A stretch of DNA of 52,089 nucleotides. Origin: an uncultured Bacteroidales bacterium. GTDB taxonomy: Bacteria; Bacteroidota; Bacteroidia; Bacteroidales; UBA932. Below, one piece after another: positions 44,321 through 51,883 of this stretch. Within the stretch, counting starts at the first letter, position 1. The number at the start of each line of letters is the position of its first letter. The translations under genes and the position numbers were made by a program. Below the pieces are notes generated by a model. It saw nothing but the letters and a program-made list of their open reading frames with translations, was not told the DNA's origin and searched no databases. The DNA lies in assembly GCA_937899055.1 (NCBI GenBank), contig CALBPX010000132.1, positions 1-52,089 of the forward strand, read 5' to 3'.

Positions 44321-44500
44321 TCAACACTCTCACGGTACTTGCCTCTGTCATTCATCACTTTCAGGGTATTTTCCGCTGTCATTCATCACTTTCAGGGTAT
44401 TTTCCGTTGTCATTCATCACTCTCACGATGCTTGCCTCTGTCAGTCATCGCTTTCATGGTACTTGCCTCTGTCATTCATCACCCTCACGGTACTTGCCGC
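44315..44500 (-). repeat. 31-bp tandem repeat, 6 copies, from the rsgA C-terminus to the MATE start codon
   Basis: Units begin at 44315, 44346, 44377, 44408, 44439 and 44470 with a period of exactly 31. On the minus strand each unit carries GTGATGAATGA (a stop, start and stop in overlapping frames). The first-read unit encodes the last residues and stop of RsgA; the last-read unit holds the MATE start. The spacer between the two genes is made of nothing else. Confidence 0.95.
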
Positions 44501-45815
44501 CGTCCTCCAGCATTGCAAGGTAGGACTCGTATCGCAGAGGAGAAATATCCCCCCGTTCCACAGCATCTTTGACCGCACACCCCGGTTCGTGAGTATGAGT
44601 GCAAGGAACAAACCGGCAGTTGTCTTCAACCCGCAGCATTTCAGGAAAATAGTTGCTCAACTCCTCCTTGGAGAAATCTACAAGCCCAAAGCCCCTGATG
44701 CCCGGCGTATCAACCACAAAACCTCCGCAGGAAAGCGGATGCATCTGGTAGAAAGTGGTAGTATGCCTGCCCTGAAGATGAGCCTTGGAAATTTCTGCTG
44801 TCTTGATTCTCAGCGATGGGTCCAGGGCATTTACCAGCGAGCTTTTGCCCACTCCGCTCTGGCCGCTGAAAAGGACTACCTTGTCTTTGCACAAAGACCT
44901 GAGCCGAGAAATGTTGAAGCCTGTCTTTACGGAAGTCTCAATGACCTCATACCCGGCGCTTTCATATATCTGCATGAACCCCGCCGCCATCTGTGCAAGT
45001 TCTTCATCCGCCAACTCTGATGCAGCGTCCGCCGCCATCTGCGCAAGTTCTTCATCCGCCAGCTCTGATGCAGCGTCCGCCGACTCTTTGCCAATAAACT
45101 TGTTCTCAGTAGCGGAAGGTTTTTCTTCTCCGCGATAAAGATCCGCTTTGTTGAGAAGTATTGTCACCGGAACATTGTAGGCCTCGCACGTTACAAGGAA
45201 ACGGTCTATGAACTGGAGCTTCACCTGCGGGTCTTTGAGCGTAACCACAAGAAACACACGGTCCAGATTTGCGGCAATGACATGGTTCTGCCTGGAGAGG
45301 TTGGCCGAACGCCGTACTATGCAGTTTCTGCGTGGCAGTATCTTTTTGATTGTGCACACAGTTTCTCTTCCGGCGGAAATCTTACCGCCGTCCGTCAACT
45401 GAGGTTCCACCGCCGCGGCCTCAGCAGAGCCCTCATATTCAACCACATCCCCAACGGCAATGGGGTTGGTGGTAGTAGTTGTGTCCAAACGCAGCCGCCC
45501 TTTGATTACCGCCAGAAACGGCTTCCACTCAGGAAGTCTGGAAAGCAGGTAATGGCTGCCCGTATGCTTGACCACTACGGCTACACCACCTTCTTCAGGG
45601 TCACATACAGAATTCCCGTCTTCAGGGTTACGCATTGCGCCCCCCTCTTCAGGGTTACGAACTGCACCCCCTTCTTCAAGGTTACGAACTGCTCCCACTT
45701 CTTCAGGGTTACGAACTGCTCCCCCGTCTTCAGGGTTACAAACTGTGCCCCCTTCTTCAAGGTTACGAACTGCTCCCCTATCGCTGAGTATTATATTGCT
45801 CCTGATTTTTTTCAT
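44472..45815 (-). CDS. rsgA: ribosome small subunit-dependent GTPase A with N-terminal and internal repeats
   Basis: Circularly permuted GTPase for late 30S maturation. The G4 motif LNKADL comes first, then G1 SGQSGVGKSSLVN and G3 DTPGIRGF, and the zinc motif CRFVPCTHTHEPGC follows. The OB domain starts near VVVKHTGSHYLL at residue 80. Residues 14-76 are seven 9-residue repeats (AVRNPEEGG type), and a second array of two 16-residue repeats (ADAASELADEELAQMA) sits between LNKADL and the helix YESAGYEVIET. Both are absent from ordinary RsgA. All catalytic motifs are intact. A -7 TAACTTTG at 45830-45837 puts transcription start just before ATG 45815, so the N-terminal repeats are indeed translated. 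Confidence 0.95.
   Translation of the reverse strand: MKKIRSNIILSDRGAVRNLEEGGTVCNPEDGGAVRNPEEVGAVRNLEEGGAVRNPEEGGAMRNPEDGNSVCDPEEGGVAVVVKHTGSHYLLSRLPEWKPFLAVIKGRLRLDTTTTTNPIAVGDVVEYEGSAEAAAVEPQLTDGGKISAGRETVCTIKKILPRRNCIVRRSANLSRQNHVIAANLDRVFLVVTLKDPQVKLQFIDRFLVTCEAYNVPVTILLNKADLYRGEEKPSATENKFIGKESADAASELADEELAQMAADAASELADEELAQMAAGFMQIYESAGYEVIETSVKTGFNISRLRSLCKDKVVLFSGQSGVGKSSLVNALDPSLRIKTAEISKAHLQGRHTTTFYQMHPLSCGGFVVDTPGIRGFGLVDFSKEELSNYFPEMLRVEDNCRFVPCTHTHEPGCAVKDAVERGDISPLRYESYLAMLEDGGKYREGDE
44983..45078 (-). repeat. 48-bp tandem repeat, 2 copies, inside rsgA
   Basis: Units 44983-45030 and 45031-45078 differ by a few bases and encode 16 residues each (acidic, Ala-rich). A short partial third follows. 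The period is divisible by three. Confidence 0.95.
45588..45776 (-). repeat. 27-bp tandem repeat, 7 copies, at the 5' end of rsgA
   Basis: Seven 9-residue units with consensus G-A-V-R-N-P-E-E-G and scattered substitutions. The period is divisible by three. Confidence 0.96.
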
Positions 45816-45829
45816 AACGTTCGGAACGC

Positions 45830-45855
45830 CAAAGTTAAGAATCTGTTTTGAAATA
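45830..45855 (-). promoter_or_regulatory. rsgA promoter with shared TTTCAAAACAGATTCTTA element
   Basis: On the minus strand TAACTTTG (45830-45837) is preceded directly by TTTCAAAACAGATTCT, identical to pyrB over 18 bases. No TTG at -33. Confidence 0.7.
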
Positions 45856-45941
45856 TCTAAACAACGCCCGGCAAAGACACTTGCAGCGTTTAAAAAATTG
45901 GTTGTATCTTAGGGGCTGGATTCTGAAAAATCAGTACGATT

Positions 45942-47018
45942 ATGCTACAACTGGAAAAACTGTACGAGATTATAGACAACGAAGCGGCCGCCCTGAAATG
46001 GCCCGCCGAACCTGCCACCCTTTACGCTCCCCTGCAATACATGATGGACATGGGAGGCAAGAGACTCAGGCCCAGGCTCTGCCTTGTTTCTTACAATCTA
46101 TTCAGCGATGACATCCGTAAGAGCATCCTTTCTCCGGCTCTTGCTCTTGAAGTCCTGCACAATTTTACCCTTATCCATGACGACATTATGGACAAGGCCG
46201 ACATAAGACGCGGCCGGCCAACCGTTTACAAAAAGTGGAACGACAATGTGGCAATCCTTTCCGGAGACACTATGTGCATCTGGGCTTTCCGCCTGCTTGG
46301 CGAAGCTCCTGAAGACAGGCTGAGCCAGGCTCTGGACCTCTTTACAAAAACTACGGTCCAGGTCTGCGAAGGGCAGCAGTACGACATGGATTTTGAAGAC
46401 AGAGCCGATGTTTCATTGGACGAATACCTGCGGATGATTGGCCTCAAGACCAGCGTGTTGCTGGCCTGTTCGGCATCGCTGGGCGCAGTCCTGGCCGGAG
46501 CGGACCAGACCATCTGCAACGGCCTGTATGACTTTGGCTACAAGCTGGGCATAGCGTTTCAGATACAGGACGACCTGCTCGACAGTTTCGGAGACGAAAA
46601 GACCTTTGGCAAAAAAATAGGCGGCGACATCCTCAACAACAAAAAGACATGGTTGCTGATCAAAAGCCGTGAACTTGCGGAGGAAAAAGACAGAACCTCC
46701 AGCCCTATTGCTGACGGGCAGTACAAGACTCATGACCATACTGCTAACGGACAGTACAGGACTCCTGACCATACTGCTGACGGGCAGTACAGGAGGGCCT
46801 TGGACGAGCTGCTGGATATGTCGTCGGATGAGGGAGAAAAAAAGATAGCCGCCGTTCAGGATTTCTACCGCCGCATGGGCGTTGACTCTCTGGCGGAAGA
46901 AGCCATAAACGCCTACTACTCAGAAGCCATTGCATCGCTGAGGAATATAGGTTTAAATAAAGAGCAGATAAGCCGCATGGAAGGCATCGCCGAGTCACTT
47001 GTAAAAAGAATCCGATAA
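45942..47018 (+). CDS. polyprenyl (trans-isoprenyl) diphosphate synthase with internal repeats
   Basis: Condenses isopentenyl diphosphate units on an allylic starter. GGKRLRPRLCL, the first aspartate-rich motif LIHDDIMDKADIRRGRPT, KTSVLLACSASLGA and the second motif FQIQDDLLD are intact. The residues before the first motif (HNFTLIH) do not settle chain length, so it may make FPP, GGPP or a longer quinone side chain. Between KSRELAEEKDR and RRALDELLD lie 11-residue repeats (GQYRTPDHTAD) that homologues lack, in a surface loop. It is divergent from rsgA. No strong terminator follows. Confidence 0.92.
   Translation: MLQLEKLYEIIDNEAAALKWPAEPATLYAPLQYMMDMGGKRLRPRLCLVSYNLFSDDIRKSILSPALALEVLHNFTLIHDDIMDKADIRRGRPTVYKKWNDNVAILSGDTMCIWAFRLLGEAPEDRLSQALDLFTKTTVQVCEGQQYDMDFEDRADVSLDEYLRMIGLKTSVLLACSASLGAVLAGADQTICNGLYDFGYKLGIAFQIQDDLLDSFGDEKTFGKKIGGDILNNKKTWLLIKSRELAEEKDRTSSPIADGQYKTHDHTANGQYRTPDHTADGQYRRALDELLDMSSDEGEKKIAAVQDFYRRMGVDSLAEEAINAYYSEAIASLRNIGLNKEQISRMEGIAESLVKRIR
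46707..46793 (+). repeat. 33-bp tandem repeat, 2.6 copies, inside the polyprenyl synthase gene
   Basis: Units 46707-46739 and 46740-46772 and a partial unit to 46793 encode 11-residue blocks. The period is divisible by three. Confidence 0.95.
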
Positions 47019-47055
47019 CCGCATATAACAATAGTGGAAATTTACGGGTGCAGGC

Positions 47056-47086
47056 TTGCGAAAGTTTAAGTATTTTGCTATATTTG
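47056..47086 (+). promoter_or_regulatory. promoter of the small membrane protein gene
   Basis: TTG 47056-47058, a 20-base spacer and TATATTTG 47079-47086. The leader of about 75 bases precedes the ATG at 47167. Confidence 0.8.
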
Positions 47087-47166
47087 CGTGTCTGCGGACT
47101 TGTAAGACTATTCATTCTAAGTTTAACATAAGGTTGCGCACGACACAAAACAGTGCCTAAAAAACT

Positions 47167-47517
47167 ATGACAGAAACTACAAAGAAAGGTAATGGACTCG
47201 GAATTACCGGTTTCATTATGGGTATTCTCGCAGCTATTTTCTGCTGGGTTCCTATTCTCAACTGGATCTTCGCTATTTTGGCAGTTGTATTCGGTCTGAT
47301 CGGATGCTTTGGCCCTAAGAAACTCAAAGGCCTGGCTATCATCGGCGTTATTCTGGCAGTTGCCGCTATCTGTGTTTACAAGTTCTACTATGTTCCTAAG
47401 TACACCAACGCTATCAAAGAGGTTATTACCGGCATAGATGAACAGAAAATCAATGACGCAATTGAGGCTCTCGGAGACGCTGTAGAAGAGGCTGCAGAAG
47501 CTGCTCCCGCTGAATAA
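47167..47517 (+). CDS. small membrane protein, DUF4190-like
   Basis: A 116-residue protein with two or three hydrophobic helices: GITGFIMGILAAIFCWVPIL, NWIFAILAVVFGLIGCF, and LAIIGVILAVAAICVYKFYY. A helical acidic Ala-rich tail follows (DAIEALGDAVEEAAEAA). The GFIMGILA...IFAILAVVFGLIG pattern is that of DUF4190-type proteins, function unknown. It has its own promoter and a strong terminator, so it is monocistronic and probably well expressed. Confidence 0.8.
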   Translation: MTETTKKGNGLGITGFIMGILAAIFCWVPILNWIFAILAVVFGLIGCFGPKKLKGLAIIGVILAVAAICVYKFYYVPKYTNAIKEVITGIDEQKINDAIEALGDAVEEAAEAAPAE

Positions 47518-47540
47518 CAACCATTGCGGTTAACATTATA

Positions 47541-47577
47541 CGGGCTGACAATTGTGCCAGCCCGTATTTTTTTTAAG
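47541..47577 (+). terminator. terminator of the small membrane protein gene
   Basis: CGGGCTG (47541-47547) pairs with CAGCCCG (47558-47564), followed by TATTTTTTTT. Confidence 0.92.
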
Positions 47578-47660
47578 ACCACGACAATCTCCGGCTCTGT
47601 AAATCCGGTGGGTTGGACAAAAGATATATCGGCTTAAATGATTTTGTAAAATATATTTTA

Positions 47661-47687
47661 TAAATTTGTAAAACAAATTTTACAAAT
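47661..47687 (+). promoter_or_regulatory. -7 box merged with a perfect 10-bp inverted repeat at the ATPase start
   Basis: TAAATTTG (47661-47668) overlaps ATTTGTAAAA-CAAA-TTTTACAAAT (47664-47687), whose right arm ends one base before the ATG. It may be an autoregulatory operator or a hairpin that blocks the start codon. Confidence 0.5.
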
Positions 47688-48881
47688 ATGGCTTACGAAA
47701 GACTGCATACGGCCATTTTAAGGCAAAGAATGGCTGAGCCAAGGAAAAGAATTCAAATAGTTATGGGGCCAAGGCAAGTTGGGAAAACCACTATGGTAGA
47801 ACAGTTTGCACGGTCACAAAAAGTTCCTTTTGATTTCTTTGCCGCTGATGGAGTGAACCGCTATGATTCATCCTGGATACCTCGGTGTTGGCAGGAGCAA
47901 AGAATAAAAATGGACCTCCATCAGGAGAAAGAGAGGATTATTATCATTGATGAGGTTCAAAAAATAGACAACTGGAGCGAGCTTGTAAAAAAAGAATGGG
48001 ACGCTGACACAAGAAATGGCAGAAATATCAAAGCCATATTGCTTGGATCGTCAAGAGTACTTCTGCAAAAGGGTCTGGAAGAATCGCTGGCCGAACGATT
48101 CGAAACAATCAAAATGGGATACTGGGACTTGAAAGAAATGCAAGAGGCATTCGGAATGAGTCTGAACCAATACATCTACTTTGGGGGATTCCCTGGTCTT
48201 GTTGACGTGATCGCTGATGAAAACCGCTGGAGAAATCTTATTGAAGATTCCATTATATCCCCTATTTTATCAAGGGATATTCTTGAAGTGGAAGAAATAA
48301 GAAATTACGCTCTCCTCAGACAGGTATTTGAGTTGGCGTGCATAGAATCGGCAAAGGAGTTGTCTTTGACAAAATTGCAGAATTCTTTAAACAGCGGTAC
48401 TGTACCAACAATAAAGACATATCTCACAATTTTAGACCAGACGATGACCGTTAAGCCACTCCAGAAATACTCTCCCTCCGTTATACGAGAAAAAAGTTCC
48501 GTGCCTAAGCTCCAGGTCTATAACAGTGGATTCAGGAACCGTTATGTTCAACATACTTTTGAACAGGCCCTGACCAACCAGACAGAATGGGGAAGGCAAG
48601 TGGAGTCTGCTGTTGGAGCTCACCTTGCCAACCATTCAATTCTGGATGGTTTCGAACTGATGTATTGGAGAAATGAGCATAAACTAGAGTGTGACTATGT
48701 ACTCAAGAAAGGAGAAAGAATTGCGGCCATTGAGGTCAAAAGCGGGAGTGCAAAAAACACTGAAGGATTTGAAGCTTTCAAAAAGAATTATCCAGACAGA
48801 ATATCATCGGCTTTGATTGTAGGACCTGAAGGTCTGCCGCTGGAAGACTTTTTCAGATTAAAACTGGAGGAATTGCTTTAA
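47688..48881 (+). CDS. AAA ATPase with DUF4143 domain
   Basis: Residues about 20-170 are an AAA_14-type ATPase with Walker A GPRQVGKTTM and Walker B IIIIDEVQKI, then LLGSSRVLL as sensor. The C-terminal DUF4143 part holds a restriction-nuclease-like core: ECDYVLKKGERIAAIEVKSG gives the D-ExK arrangement. Family function is unknown; these genes are common, patchy and often strain-specific in Bacteroidota. Composition is more AT-rich than the neighbouring housekeeping genes. A 12-base sequence (TTTACAAATATG) occurs at its start and again at 48891-48902 just after its stop, which may mark an insertion. Confidence 0.88.
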   Translation: MAYERLHTAILRQRMAEPRKRIQIVMGPRQVGKTTMVEQFARSQKVPFDFFAADGVNRYDSSWIPRCWQEQRIKMDLHQEKERIIIIDEVQKIDNWSELVKKEWDADTRNGRNIKAILLGSSRVLLQKGLEESLAERFETIKMGYWDLKEMQEAFGMSLNQYIYFGGFPGLVDVIADENRWRNLIEDSIISPILSRDILEVEEIRNYALLRQVFELACIESAKELSLTKLQNSLNSGTVPTIKTYLTILDQTMTVKPLQKYSPSVIREKSSVPKLQVYNSGFRNRYVQHTFEQALTNQTEWGRQVESAVGAHLANHSILDGFELMYWRNEHKLECDYVLKKGERIAAIEVKSGSAKNTEGFEAFKKNYPDRISSALIVGPEGLPLEDFFRLKLEELL

Positions 48882-48898
48882 AGACAGTATTTACAAAT

Positions 48899-49114
48899 AT
48901 GACTATTCAGGAATTCAGGGAATATATGGCTGTGCCTCAGGATATTGAGGGTTGGAGCGATGTGCACTTGATGTTTCATTCGCTGAGCCATTTCGCTCAG
49001 CGATTTTCTAAACACGAGGTCCCTTATTCCATGTCTTACCTGGGAAATATTGAATATCAGGCTTTTACAAAAGACCATCGCCGAGCATTATCTTTCCTTC
49101 ACGGGTTCTGCTAA
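48899..49114 (+). CDS. short ORF, possible remnant of a hexapeptide acetyltransferase N-terminus
   Basis: Seventy-one residues beginning MTIQEFREYMAVPQDIEGW, then HLMFHSLSHFAQR, recall the start of a Bacteroidota maltose/galactoside O-acetyltransferase, but after about residue 40 the resemblance is lost and no hexapeptide repeats follow. Probably a decayed or chance ORF. It lies 17 bases after the ATPase gene. Confidence 0.25.
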   Translation: MTIQEFREYMAVPQDIEGWSDVHLMFHSLSHFAQRFSKHEVPYSMSYLGNIEYQAFTKDHRRALSFLHGFC

Positions 49115-49120
49115 AATAAT

Positions 49121-49208
49121 TACCTTTGTTGCTGAGGAAAGAGTCATTCACAGATATCATGATTAGAACCCTGGGCAATAACTGTTCTGAACCCGTTAAG
49201 TGATATCT
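49121..49208 (+). promoter_or_regulatory. -7 box and structured leader of the U32 peptidase gene
   Basis: TACCTTTG at 49121-49128 is followed by a leader of about 115 bases. Inside it AGATATCA (49152-49159) pairs with TGATATCT (49201-49208), and TTAGAAC (49163-49169) pairs with GTTCTGA (49184-49190), forming one long hairpin. It matches no riboswitch that I recognise. Confidence 0.4.
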
Positions 49209-49247
49209 ACGGTTCATATTTCCTCTTTGATTCAGATATATTGCAGT

Positions 49248-50513
49248 ATGGGAAAAAGAATCGAGATAATGGCGCCGGCCGGCAACTTCGAGTGCCTGAT
49301 GGCGGCAATTCAGGTCGGAGCAGACTCCGTCTATTTTGGAGTAGGTAACCTCAACATGAGGAGCCATTCAGCCAACAACTTTACCAACGAAGACCTTCCG
49401 GAGGTAGTCCGAATTTGCAGGGAGCACGGCGTAAAGACTTACCTTACGTTGAATATTGTTGTATATCAGACTGAGCTAGATGATGTCCGCAAAGCACTGC
49501 AGGCAGCCAGCGATGCCGGAATCTCCGCCGTGATAGCCTCCGATATGGCCGTCATCCAAATGGCTCGTTCTATGGGCATTGAAATACATATTTCTACGCA
49601 GATGAACGTTTCCAACTTTGAGGCCGTAAAATTCTATGCCCAGTTTGCAGACGTGATAGTGCTTGCCCGCGAACTTACCTTGCCGCAGATAGCCGACATC
49701 AGCCGTCGGATACACGAGGATCACATTTGCGGCCCATCAGGAAACCTGCTTAGGCTGGAACTTTTCGTACATGGCGCACTGTGCATGTCCATTTCCGGAA
49801 AATGCTACCTAAGCCTCCAGGAATACAATGCATCGGCAAACCGCGGAAGCTGCTACCAGCTTTGCCGCCGTGGCTACAGGGTCACCGACCTTGAAACCGG
49901 TCGAGAGCTGGACATTGAGAACAAGTACATCATGAGCCCTAAGGACCTATGCACCATAGAGTTTGTAGATAAAATCATCGAGGCCGGAATTTCCGTATTC
50001 AAGATTGAGGGCCGCGCCCGCAGTGCCGAGTACGTCAAGATTGTCACCTCCGCTTACCGCCAAGCCGCCGACGCCTGCACCTCCCCAAGCAACAACCCCG
50101 ACAATGAGGTTATGGGGAGTTATACTGATGAACTCAAGGCTCAACTCAAGGACAAACTCTCCGGCGTCTTCAACCGTGGCTTCTGGGACGGTTACTACCT
50201 AGGAGCCCGCCTCGGCGAATGGAGCGAAGTTTACGGCAACAAAGCAAGTCGCAAGAAAGTCTATGCCGCCAAGGTCACAAACTACTTTTCCAAACTCGGC
50301 GTTGCAGAAATCCTTATAGAGGCCGGCGAACTCAATGTTGGAGACCAGATTCTGGTAATAGGTCCTTCAACCGGCTGCATAGAACACACAGTCTCTGAGA
50401 TAAGAGTTGACCTCAAACCGGTTCCAAAGGCCGTCAAGGGAGATTTGTGTTCCATCCCAATCGCCGAGAAACTCCGCCGGTCAGACAAACTCTACATCTG
50501 GCAACCATCCTAA
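49248..50513 (+). CDS. peptidase U32 family protein (TrhP/RlhA type)
   Basis: A 421-residue protein with the U32 opening IEIMAPAGNFECLMAAIQVGA split at usual sites, GADSVYFG, VHGALCMSISGKCYLS, and the cysteine-bearing NRGSCYQLCRRGY and MSPKDLC, then VFKIEGRARSAEYV. Members once called collagenases (PrtC) are now linked to prephenate-dependent tRNA or rRNA hydroxylation (TrhP, RlhA), with the conserved cysteines binding an Fe-S cluster. It would use prephenate, made by the chorismate mutase at the other end of the window. The start at 49248 follows family form. Confidence 0.9.
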   Translation: MGKRIEIMAPAGNFECLMAAIQVGADSVYFGVGNLNMRSHSANNFTNEDLPEVVRICREHGVKTYLTLNIVVYQTELDDVRKALQAASDAGISAVIASDMAVIQMARSMGIEIHISTQMNVSNFEAVKFYAQFADVIVLARELTLPQIADISRRIHEDHICGPSGNLLRLELFVHGALCMSISGKCYLSLQEYNASANRGSCYQLCRRGYRVTDLETGRELDIENKYIMSPKDLCTIEFVDKIIEAGISVFKIEGRARSAEYVKIVTSAYRQAADACTSPSNNPDNEVMGSYTDELKAQLKDKLSGVFNRGFWDGYYLGARLGEWSEVYGNKASRKKVYAAKVTNYFSKLGVAEILIEAGELNVGDQILVIGPSTGCIEHTVSEIRVDLKPVPKAVKGDLCSIPIAEKLRRSDKLYIWQPS

Positions 50514-50535
50514 AACCCCCGTCCAGTTTGGTAAT

Positions 50536-50624
50536 CCTCAAAGCCCCGTCCTTTGGAGCGTGTCCTCTTTTGCTCTCATCCCTCAAAATCCGTCCTTTGA
50601 AGCGTGTCCAGCTTTACTCTCATT
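50536..50624 (+). repeat. 45-bp imperfect tandem repeat, 2 copies, downstream of the U32 gene
   Basis: CCTCAAAGCCCCGTCCTTTG at 50536 recurs at 50581 as CCTCAAAATCCGTCCTTTGA, each followed by related sequence ending CTCTCAT. A weaker third unit may precede them. Non-coding. Confidence 0.8.
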
Positions 50625-50645
50625 ATAAGCATATTACGTTATTAC

Positions 50646-50667
50646 CTGTATGCATTTTTACCTACAG
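50646..50667 (+). repeat. REP-like hairpin, copy 1, left of the RAYT-like gene
   Basis: CTGTA and TACAG pair around a 12-base interior with TTTTT. Twenty of 22 bases are identical with copy 2 at 51862-51883, and the flanking ATTATA and AGCAT sequence is also similar. REP elements are short imperfect hairpins of this kind. Confidence 0.65.
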
Positions 50668-50710
50668 ACACATCACTAAAGTGCTCATTTACAAAAGCTT
50701 CCCGGGCACA

Positions 50711-50836
50711 GCCGCACCGTTTCGCACTTCTGCAGGCCGCCATGTATTGCCGCTTCGTTCCGCACTTCTGCAGGCCACCTTGTATAGCCGCTTCGTTCCG
50801 CACTTCTGCAGGCTATCTAGCATAGCCGCTTCTTTC
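50711..50836 (+). repeat. 38-bp tandem repeat, 3.3 copies, downstream of the RAYT-like gene
   Basis: Units begin at 50711, 50749 and 50787 (GCCGCTTCGTTCCGCACTTC then TGCAGGC) and a partial unit at 50825. Period 38, not divisible by three. It lies about 10 bases from the transposase stop codon. Confidence 0.95.
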
Positions 50837-50846
50837 CTGGGTCTTG

Positions 50847-51584
50847 TCATTCACACTTCAAGTCGTATTCCCTCCCTATAAAAGAATGCATAGCATGTTT
50901 TGCTTCGTCATAGCTTCCAAATATAGATTCAAGTTGACGGTAATTTATCGGTGAATATCTTTTCAGTATATAATCTCGCAGCTGCTTCTGCTCCTCCTTT
51001 TCCAGTTTCCGGAATATATTGGCCAAAAATACCTGGGGAAGGATTTTATTCTCTCCTATCATTTCAGCTACTTCGGCTACAGAATTTCGCAAGGCCTTTG
51101 AAGATTTCCTTAGAACAAGCTTTTCTGAAAATGGATGGCTATTTTGTCCATAGGCAAACAGATTCCAGACATAATCTTCCATAGAACGCTCTATGCCGGC
51201 CTCTACCGGATTGTTGTTAATATACGAAATGCAAGTTCTTAATCTTTTGCTACCTGCTTTGAGAGCTGAACCGAAAGGTCTTTGAAATAAATGTCCATTC
51301 AAGTTGTAGTATGCATTATAGCCTCTTGCAAAAACGGAACTGTAATCTCTTATGAAGTCATATAATCTTGATGCATCTGTTGCCCGGCTTAACATATGGA
51401 GATGATTACCCATCAGGCAAAATGCCAGTGTATCTACATCATACAATAAGCTATATCTATGGAACACTGAAATAAAATAGATTGCATCTATACTGCTTCT
51501 GAAGATCCGACTTCTGTCTGAAGAACGTTGATAGATGTGCTGATAAATGCCGTGCGCTGAAACGGACCTGCCTTTTTGTGCCAT
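50847..51584 (-). CDS. REP-associated tyrosine transposase-like protein (Y1 transposase, IS200-like)
   Basis: A single-strand HUH-type transposase family member. The HUH motif is MGNHLHML and the region YNAYYNLNGHLFQRPFGS followed by YINNNPVEAGI is typical of RAYTs. A helical C-terminal extension of about 90 residues follows (KILPQVFLANIFRKLEKEEQ), ending in what may be a DNA-binding segment. The start at 51584 (MAQKGRSVSAHGIYQ) is set by family alignment. The frame stays open for 87 further codons upstream, through a 33-bp repeat array, and could give a longer product. A REP-like hairpin lies on each side, so this is more likely a domesticated RAYT than a full insertion sequence. Confidence 0.85.
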   Translation of the reverse strand: MAQKGRSVSAHGIYQHIYQRSSDRSRIFRSSIDAIYFISVFHRYSLLYDVDTLAFCLMGNHLHMLSRATDASRLYDFIRDYSSVFARGYNAYYNLNGHLFQRPFGSALKAGSKRLRTCISYINNNPVEAGIERSMEDYVWNLFAYGQNSHPFSEKLVLRKSSKALRNSVAEVAEMIGENKILPQVFLANIFRKLEKEEQKQLRDYILKRYSPINYRQLESIFGSYDEAKHAMHSFIGREYDLKCE

Positions 51585-51720
51585 TTTTTGGAAGCAAGAT
51601 TGGCAACAAAATTTGAAGTTGCAAGCCATTCCGTACAATTTACCATTGACAATCGTGGAATAGTAAAAAAATGACAATATTTTTGAATGGCAGGGAATGG
51701 TGGGGTTATCAGGTGTGGGG

Positions 51721-51838
51721 GCCTGGTAAGGGAATGTGGAGTGTTGGGTGTGTGTGCCCGGTAACGGAATGGGGTCTGTTGGGTGCGTGCCCGGTAACAG
51801 AATGGGGCCTGTTGGGTGCGTGCCCGGTAAGGTGCTTA
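51721..51838 (-). repeat. 33-bp tandem repeat, about 3 copies, upstream of the RAYT-like gene
   Basis: GCCCGGTAA recurs at 51756, 51789 and 51822, spaced 33 bases, with a degenerate unit before. It is in frame with the upstream extension of the transposase frame (LPGTHPTGPIL), but coding use is doubtful. Confidence 0.9.
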
Positions 51839-51861
51839 TATTCAATTATATAAGCATTTTA

Positions 51862-51883
51862 CTGTATGCGTTTTTGCCTACAG
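51862..51883 (+). repeat. REP-like hairpin, copy 2, right of the RAYT-like gene
   Basis: CTGTA and TACAG pair, and an inner GC/GC pair is possible, with one mismatch between the two stems. Same orientation as copy 1. Downstream DNA up to 51978 shows no gene. Confidence 0.65.

Noticed and set aside
44315..44500. CRISPR array
   Set aside because: The 31-bp units are contiguous with no spacers, and part of the array is coding. The same holds for the 27-, 38- and 105-bp arrays.
50847..51584. Complete IS200/IS605 insertion sequence
   Set aside because: The protein is RAYT-like and there is no TnpB or clear subterminal hairpin set at typical IS200 ends. The flanking hairpins look like REPs.
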